Origin: Gymnopilus junonius
Lineage: Eukaryota; Basidiomycota; Agaricomycetes; Agaricales; Galerinaceae
NCBI GenBank assembly: GCA_015501075.1
Contig: JADNYJ010000052.1
Coordinates: 174,030 to 238,029, forward strand
Length of the DNA stretch: 64,000 nt
Direction: 5' to 3'
The first letter of the stretch is position 1, and each line of letters begins with the position of its first letter. A program made the position numbers and the translations under genes. The notes beneath the pieces were generated by a model. It ran no database searches. It was not told where the DNA came from and was given only the letters and a program-made list of their open reading frames with translations. Of this stretch, positions 58,288 to 64,000 are shown one piece after another.

Positions 58288-58620
58288 CATACTTAGCACT
58301 CCCCCCAAATTGTCTCTGGACTCCCATGGGACTCCCAGGGACTCCTTGGGAGTCTATTGGGACTCCATAGATCCCTGGGAGGTTGGACTCCTATGGGATT
58401 GAGTGGGACTGGTTGGGACTAGGGACTGGGTTAGGACTCCCATGGGATTGAGTAGGACTGGTTGGGACTGGGTAGGACTGAGTTGGGACTCCCTGGGACT
58501 GAGTTGGGACTGAGTTGGGACTCCCATGGGATTGAGTGGGAACTTGGGACTAAGTGAGACTAGGTTGTGACTGGATGGGACTAGGTTGGAACTGGGTTGA
58601 GAATATGTAGTAGGACTTTT
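58288..58620. repeat. Probable KDZ-like transposon left end with subterminal repeats
   Basis: Begins CATACTTAGCACTCCCCCC, similar to the left end of the KDZ element (CAGTACTTTTCAGTCCCCCT). It is followed by about 300 bp of irregular repeats built from GGGACTCCCATGGGA, GGACTGGTTGGGACT and GATTGAGTGGGAC. These are not CRISPR repeats: unit and spacing vary. The layout of terminus, C-run and subterminal palindromic repeats matches the 5.9 kb element. No right end is seen before 64 kb. Confidence 0.55.
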
Positions 58621-60003
58621 GTTTGCCATAGTGCAGAACAGCTATGATGGCCAGACTCTGGGCTGCAGATAAATAAACCATGGTAGGAAAATTAGGATAA
58701 TAAAGTAATTAATTATAATTGAGACAGTAATGGGCACATAGGTATGTTCAGTTTCTCATTACAGAGATTCATCAAAATTTCAAGTAGAGCCAGGCACTCA
58801 TTTATAGAATGTGCTCACTGGAGATTTTTATTTTTTGGTAGATTATTTTTTTCTTGAAACCTCTAGTCTTTGCACAAGCTCTATATCATTATCTGTATTC
58901 TAATCTCATAATGCTTAGTATCATCAGTCTGTGCCTTTTCTGCCTAAGAAATTGTGTATATTTTTTTCATAGATTAACAAATAAAATTTGCTCTTCTGGA
59001 GGCATTTTTCATGGTGCAAACTCACCCTAGCTCTAAATTTTGTGCCCTATCACTAGAGAGTTTTGATTGATAAAGAATTATTTTGTGGTGTATTCAGTGA
59101 CTGTTGCTGATTCACCTCCCATGAGGATTGAGTTTTTCAATAAGTTTGGTTTGTCTACCTTATAATTTACATATAAAGTCAAAATAGCTGACAATGTCTG
59201 AAATGAAGACTTGGGAGACTGAGATTTTCTTATAGAAGTAGATAATAGGCTGGCTTCAATAGCCTGGTTTGATTAACATTCTTTGTCCAAGGGTTGCAAA
59301 TGTTTTCCAAAATCTATAGACTTTTCAAAGATGCAACTAATGGTATTTCTCTGTTCAACAAACTCATACATATGGCAGACAGTACACAGTATCCTTGACC
59401 TTATCAGAGATGGATTTTATCTGATTTGCCTAGTATTGCACTCTGCACAGCTATAGGTTTAGCCAAAAAAGCTAGTGGCCTACCAATATATAGCAATGCT
59501 GTGCATGAGGAACAAATTCAACAGAAGGTAGTGTGTATTTCAAATTTTGTGATACTAAAGTTATTTTTCTATATAGACTACAAATAAGATTCAGGAACAT
59601 TTAAGCACCCTTTGCAATATGCTTATTGACTCTTATGAACTCACAGGGTAGATTAATGAGAGCCTTTATATGTGCACCTCTGAAGTCCTTGGTATTCTCC
59701 CTATTCCAGAAGACATCCAATGAACTAGTGAGTGGCATTGCTAAATTTACACCTAGCATGGATTCAAAGCAAAAATACTATTTTCTTGCCAAAATGCAAG
59801 AAACACATAAGCTAGTCCATACTCTAGATGCAAAGCAACTTTTCTGAAGGCTCATGGATGAGAATTCTAACTTTAATTTAAAATCTAAAGCACTAATTTG
59901 GAAGAAAGCAGTAAAAGTATAGAATCTTTATGCAGATGAAAATCCTAAAATATCATAAAAGGTTTGATCCTCACATGCATTGAGCTAGTTCAAAACTAAA
60001 GCT
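58621..60003. other. AT-rich, CpG-depleted DNA, no intact gene
   Basis: Only one ORF above 60 codons (59626-59847), without known domain. The plus strand between 59400 and 59860 has several short open pieces that could be a decayed transposase, but no motif can be named. Confidence 0.4.
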
Positions 60004-60011
60004 GATCTTAT

Positions 60012-60584
60012 TAGTGTTGAAAGTCCAGTTAGGTCTGGTTATTGGGGTCCCAGGGTCACTAACCATGGTCGAGACCGGTTACCTTTACCCCAAGACCCAA
60101 ATAACCTAACCAGACTGCATATAACTGCCAAAAACTGGTTATTGCAGTTACTAACTGGTTATAACCAGAAACTTTAAAAACTGGTTATAACTGATAGTAA
60201 CCAGGTATTTAGCACTCAGTATTAGTTGTAGTAATACATTTTAGCTTCCTAACGACCCAAAGAATGTTACATTTGGTTAAGAATTGACAGAGTTACAATT
60301 TTATTACATAGAAACTGGCACTTTGATCTAAAATTCACAGATTTGACAATAACTTCGCCAATTTTTATCCATTTTTGTCGGTCTTTGGGGTCGTTTTGAA
60401 GGGAAAAATATGGGCTACCAATAACCAGTTATAACCAGTCACTAACCAGTTAGTTAACTGCAAAATAACCGGTTACTCAAAGTTCAAACTTGACTAACTG
60501 CTAACTGCAGTCCAGTTATTTGCAGTTACAGTCCAGTTAGGTCTCGGTTATTTTCCAGTTAACTAACCTAACTTCCAAACACTA
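60012..60584. mobile_element. hAT-like MITE, copy 1 (573 bp)
   Basis: The left end TAGTGTTGAAAGTCC and right end ACTTCCAAACACTA are inverted repeats. The element is flanked by the perfect 8 bp duplication GATCTTAT at 60004-60011 and 60585-60592. The interior is rich in the degenerate motif AACTGGTTATAACCAGTTA and codes for nothing. Same family as the copies at 61486 and 63017. Confidence 0.88.
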
Positions 60585-60592
60585 GATCTTAT

Positions 60593-61477
60593 TTTGAAGT
60601 TCAGACACAAGGTCTCTGCTCATGGGATTGAGGCTAATGCAAAAAAGCTAATTTCATTCTTGCTTGGCCATGCCCTACTTTTGCCACAAATGTCTGCCTC
60701 TTTTTTTTCTTTTTTTATATCAAATATTTATGTATATGACATTGGGTTTAATGTTAATTCTGCATGATCTCCCCTAAGATTTGCCTGTCATTCAAAATGC
60801 AATTAAATATTTTATATTTTACATCAATTATCACTGACATTAAGCAGCTAAAAGTAGAGAGGAGACTACTGTAGTATCTGGATAGTCAAATATAGGGACT
60901 TTGATCAATCAGCCATTTTAGGAAGATGCCATCACTAGCTGCTATGAAGCTCTAGGTTCCTTTACTATGGAAAAGTGCTATAGTGCAGAGGTAAGTTATG
61001 TACATTTCAAGGTTATTATCTCACTGAGGTAAGTTTCATGTTCAATTCATGTGTATACTACTTAATTTCAACAGTCTTAGGTAAGTAAGTAAGTAAGAAC
61101 TGTGAGAGCTGAAATACAAAGGTCAGAATGAAGTAAGGCAAGTGCCTAGAGGCACTGCTTCCATTTTCTAAAATAGGCCCTGTGCATTATAATCAAGCTT
61201 GAGCATTATAATTGGTATGCTAAATTACAAAATATCCACTTTGCATTATAATTGGATTATAATTAAGGCTCTGCATTACTAGTATTATCAGCATTATAAT
61301 GCCCTTAGCAGTTTTTCCACATCACAGGTGCACATGTGCTGGGTAAAAAAAATGTAATAAGATAACAATATGACCTTAAGTTATGAGGCCCTTTTAGGAC
61401 TCATTCTTATATAGGATTGATGACTGAGGTTTGGCAGAGGGCTGTATCATGATAAAAAATACAGCAATGTCCAGTTT
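60593..61477. other. AT-rich spacer with repeated GCATTATAAT motif
   Basis: Contains a GTAA microsatellite near 61081-61098. A palindromic motif, CATTATAAT(G), recurs five times between 61184 and 61303 and may be a small decayed element. There is no gene. Confidence 0.45.
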
Positions 61478-61485
61478 ATTTTTAG

Positions 61486-62041
61486 TAGTATTTAAAAGTC
61501 CAGTCCAGTCTAGTTTTTGGGTGTCCAAGGACCCTAACTGAGACTGAGACTAGTTAGGTAAATTTAAAAATTTAAATAACTAGACCAGACTGCAACTAAC
61601 CAGTCTTGATCAGTTTTGTGCAATTATATAACCAGTTATCAACTAGTTATAACCAGGTTTTTTTTTTACATAAATAATTGTTTTGTAGTATAAAATAAAT
61701 TAATCACTGTTTTTGTAGTCAAAATGAGCCCAAAAACATCTCAAACAGTTGAGAAATAAAAAAATTAAAGCAGATTTAATGATTTTTGAGTTTTGCTATA
61801 ACTTTATCAATGCTCAACTAAAATTTATATTTTTAGAGTTGTTTGAAAGCTATAATACATCTTTATTATCATGAAAATTTTCAAAATTTTTGACCAGTTC
61901 TAACTGGTTGACCTTGATCAGTCTTATAAATTCTAAAATTTAGACTAACTACTAACTGGACTGCAGTTACAGTTATAATCAGTTAGTATATTTTGCAGTT
62001 AGCATAGTTATTTTCTAGACTAACCTAACATTCAAGCACTA
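61486..62041. mobile_element. hAT-like MITE, copy 2 (556 bp)
   Basis: Ends TAGTATTTAAAAGTCC and ACATTCAAGCACTA, diverged from the family ends. They are flanked by ATTTTTAG (61478-61485) and ATTTTTAA (62042-62049), an 8 bp duplication with one mismatch. The interior aligns with the other two copies. It is the most CpG-poor and probably the oldest of the three. Confidence 0.82.
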
Positions 62042-62049
62042 ATTTTTAA

Positions 62050-63008
62050 TATACTGATAATCTCAGGTTTTAGGCTCTCTGGTTTGTTTTCAGTATATAT
62101 GTTCATTAGTTTAAATGTTATACCTTACTGTTATCTTAAAAACTTATTTCTAATATTACAAAGTTAGCCAGGTCCCAACATTTGGTTAAACCCATTCAAT
62201 CAGAAAATAAATACTGTCCAGATAGTGTTTGTCTCCCTTGACAGATGCATGACAGTCATATTGAATATTAATCATTAAACTTTTAATATGTATAGAAATA
62301 TATTTGCAGGTTTAATGATGCTTGAAGTATATCTGTACTTAATTACTTGAATAGGCCTTATATATGCCATACAGTGCAATGGCCTGCACCACCAAGTGAT
62401 ATCATTATCTGACCTGAAAGCCCAAGACAAGGGAAGAATTGGTTGACAATAATACAATTTGCTACAGATTGAGCTGAATCACTGGTTAAGAGCAGAAAAT
62501 GATGTTAGAATTGGTAGATACAAGTCAAAAATGTATTATATTAGGCCTATTTATTTGGGATAAAGTTATGCATTTAGAGGCCCTACTGGACCCCCTCCCA
62601 GGATAGTGTCTCAGCATTTGCCAGTCAGTACCCCTTGGCTCAAGCCATTGGAGTTCCAATTCACATTAGCTTGAGTTCAGATCAAACTAGCTTATATACA
62701 CAAGCCTTTGTAGTCACTACACATTTCTATACAGGAGTTAACCTTTTGTCCTTATACTACATACTCATTGTTACCCCAACAAAGCTTAGTTCTGTTTACC
62801 TTGTGTGACTCTGCTCTTGGTGATTTCCTGTCCATTGCCATAACAGGCTTATAGCAACACTATGAACAGTGATGAAAATCAATCAAATCAGTCTATTTCT
62901 GTTAGCCATATATACACCAATCAGTGATTTAATTTATCTGAGAATGCCCAAGTGAGTATCACAAAGAAATTAAGAATATTAGCAAATTTGTCAGTTCAGG
63001 TCATGATG
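62050..63008. other. AT-rich spacer, no gene
   Basis: Nothing recognised on either strand; CpG is almost absent. Confidence 0.5.
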
Positions 63009-63016
63009 ATGGTGAA

Positions 63017-63632
63017 TAGTGTTTGAAGTCCATCCAGTCTGGTTATTTGGTGCCCAAGGACCCTAACCAAGACCAAGACCAGTTAGGTAAATTTAGAAAT
63101 GTCTAAATAACCAGAGACTGCAACTAACCAGTCTTGATCAGTCTTGTGCAGTTATTTGGCAGTTACATAACTGGTTTTAACTGGTTACAGTTATAACCAG
63201 TATCAACCAGTTATAACCAGTTTTTTGCATAAATAATTGTCCGTAGTGTAAACTAAATAAATCACAATTTTTACAGTCAAAGCGAGCCCAAGAATATCAC
63301 AAACGGTTGAGAAATGATAAAATAGAGCAGATTCAATGATTTTTCGCAAGTATTGCTATAACTTTCTTAATTCTCAACCGAATTTTACGTTCTTTGGGTC
63401 GTTCGAAAGGTATAATATGTGGGTATAATCGTGCAAAATTTTAGAATTTTATGACAGGTCCTAACTGGTTAAGACCGGTTTAAGCGGTTACAAAATTCTA
63501 AAAATCCGGACTAACCACTAACTGGACTGCAGTTACAATTACAATCGGTTAGTATATTTTGCAGTTAGCATCGGTTAAAGTCCGGTTCAGCTCGGTTAAT
63601 TTCCGGTTAATTAACTGGACTTCCAAACACTA
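63017..63632. mobile_element. hAT-like MITE, copy 3 (616 bp)
   Basis: The left end TAGTGTTTGAAGTCC and right end GGACTTCCAAACACTA form the clearest terminal repeats of the family. They are flanked by the perfect 8 bp duplication ATGGTGAA at 63009-63016 and 63633-63640. It keeps more CpG than copy 2, so it is probably the youngest. Confidence 0.9.
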
Positions 63633-63640
63633 ATGGTGAA

Positions 63641-64000
63641 GATGACCAAGGCCTGCTGAGTCAGTAATGCTGCTCTCCCTTTCCTCCTTCTCCTTTCCCT
63701 CTTTCCTTTTTCAATTTATGATTTATTTTTGATTTCCTTTTTTATCTCAGCAATAGTCATTGGTATTGCATCTAATTTTGTACAGAAAAAACTAAGGAAA
63801 TGTCCCTTTCTTATTTTCTTTTCTTTCCTTTCCTTTTCCTTCTTCTTTCATTTTATTTTTATTTTCCATTCCAACAGCATTAGTAGTATCAGACCCTATT
63901 TATTACTGCAGAATTGAATACTACACTATACTATTGCTACATGAACATTGTACTACTGAAATAATGGCCTAGGCAAACAGAATTACTACAGCCACCAGCC
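63641..64000. other. Pyrimidine-rich, AT-rich end of window
   Basis: Runs of CCTTTCCTTTTC-type pyrimidine tracts and no recognisable gene. Confidence 0.5.

Noticed and set aside
58313..58615. Regularly spaced short repeats resembling a CRISPR array
   Set aside because: Unit length and spacing vary, there are no unique spacers, and the organism is a eukaryote; better explained as transposon subterminal repeats.

Overview
The window looks like nuclear DNA of a basidiomycete fungus, most likely an Agaricomycete. Genes are split by many 45-70 bp introns, the encoded proteins read like mushroom-forming fungi, and the right half carries fungal transposon families (Copia with a UBN2-type gag, Tad1-like LINEs with RNase H, KDZ transposons with CxC cysteine clusters). 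The species cannot be named from the sequence alone.

Left half, about 1-31 kb: gene-dense, balanced base composition, CpG common. In order: a DUF1295 membrane reductase-like protein (+), a PQ-loop membrane protein (-), a 794 bp non-autonomous transposon, a Golgi GDP-mannose transporter (+), pyruvate carboxylase (+, with at least a dozen single-base frame breaks), an inverted-repeat element, a nitronate monooxygenase (-) divergent from the spliceosomal SmB protein (+), a gene-poor stretch, an Ecl1-type zinc-binding protein (-), the ER amino-acid-permease chaperone Shr3 (-), a PX-PH-RhoGAP Cdc42/Rho regulator (-), and divergent from it an iron-sulfur L-serine dehydratase (+). These are housekeeping genes and not an operon or cluster.

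At about 30.85-31.1 kb, inside the serine dehydratase gene, the DNA becomes AT-rich and nearly free of CpG and stays so to the end. Right half, about 31-64 kb: a nested transposon graveyard. It holds two Tc1/mariner-type MITEs, a long tRNA-headed SINE with a 14 bp target duplication, and one Copia element whose gag and pol are separated by an antisense LINE and whose pol and 3' LTR now lie inverted. LINE copies sit inside LTRs and inside each other. A 5.9 kb KDZ-type DNA transposon is inserted in a LINE with an 8 bp target duplication. The left end of a probable second element of that kind, a third LTR, and three hAT-like MITEs with 8 bp target duplications complete the set.

Most transposon genes carry stop codons or frameshifts. 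Several insertions can be proved from the window itself because an uninterrupted LINE copy (36223-38547) preserves the empty sites. The most rewarding items are the KDZ element with its cargo genes, the inverted Copia, the unusually long SINE, and the compositional boundary that cuts through a conserved gene.
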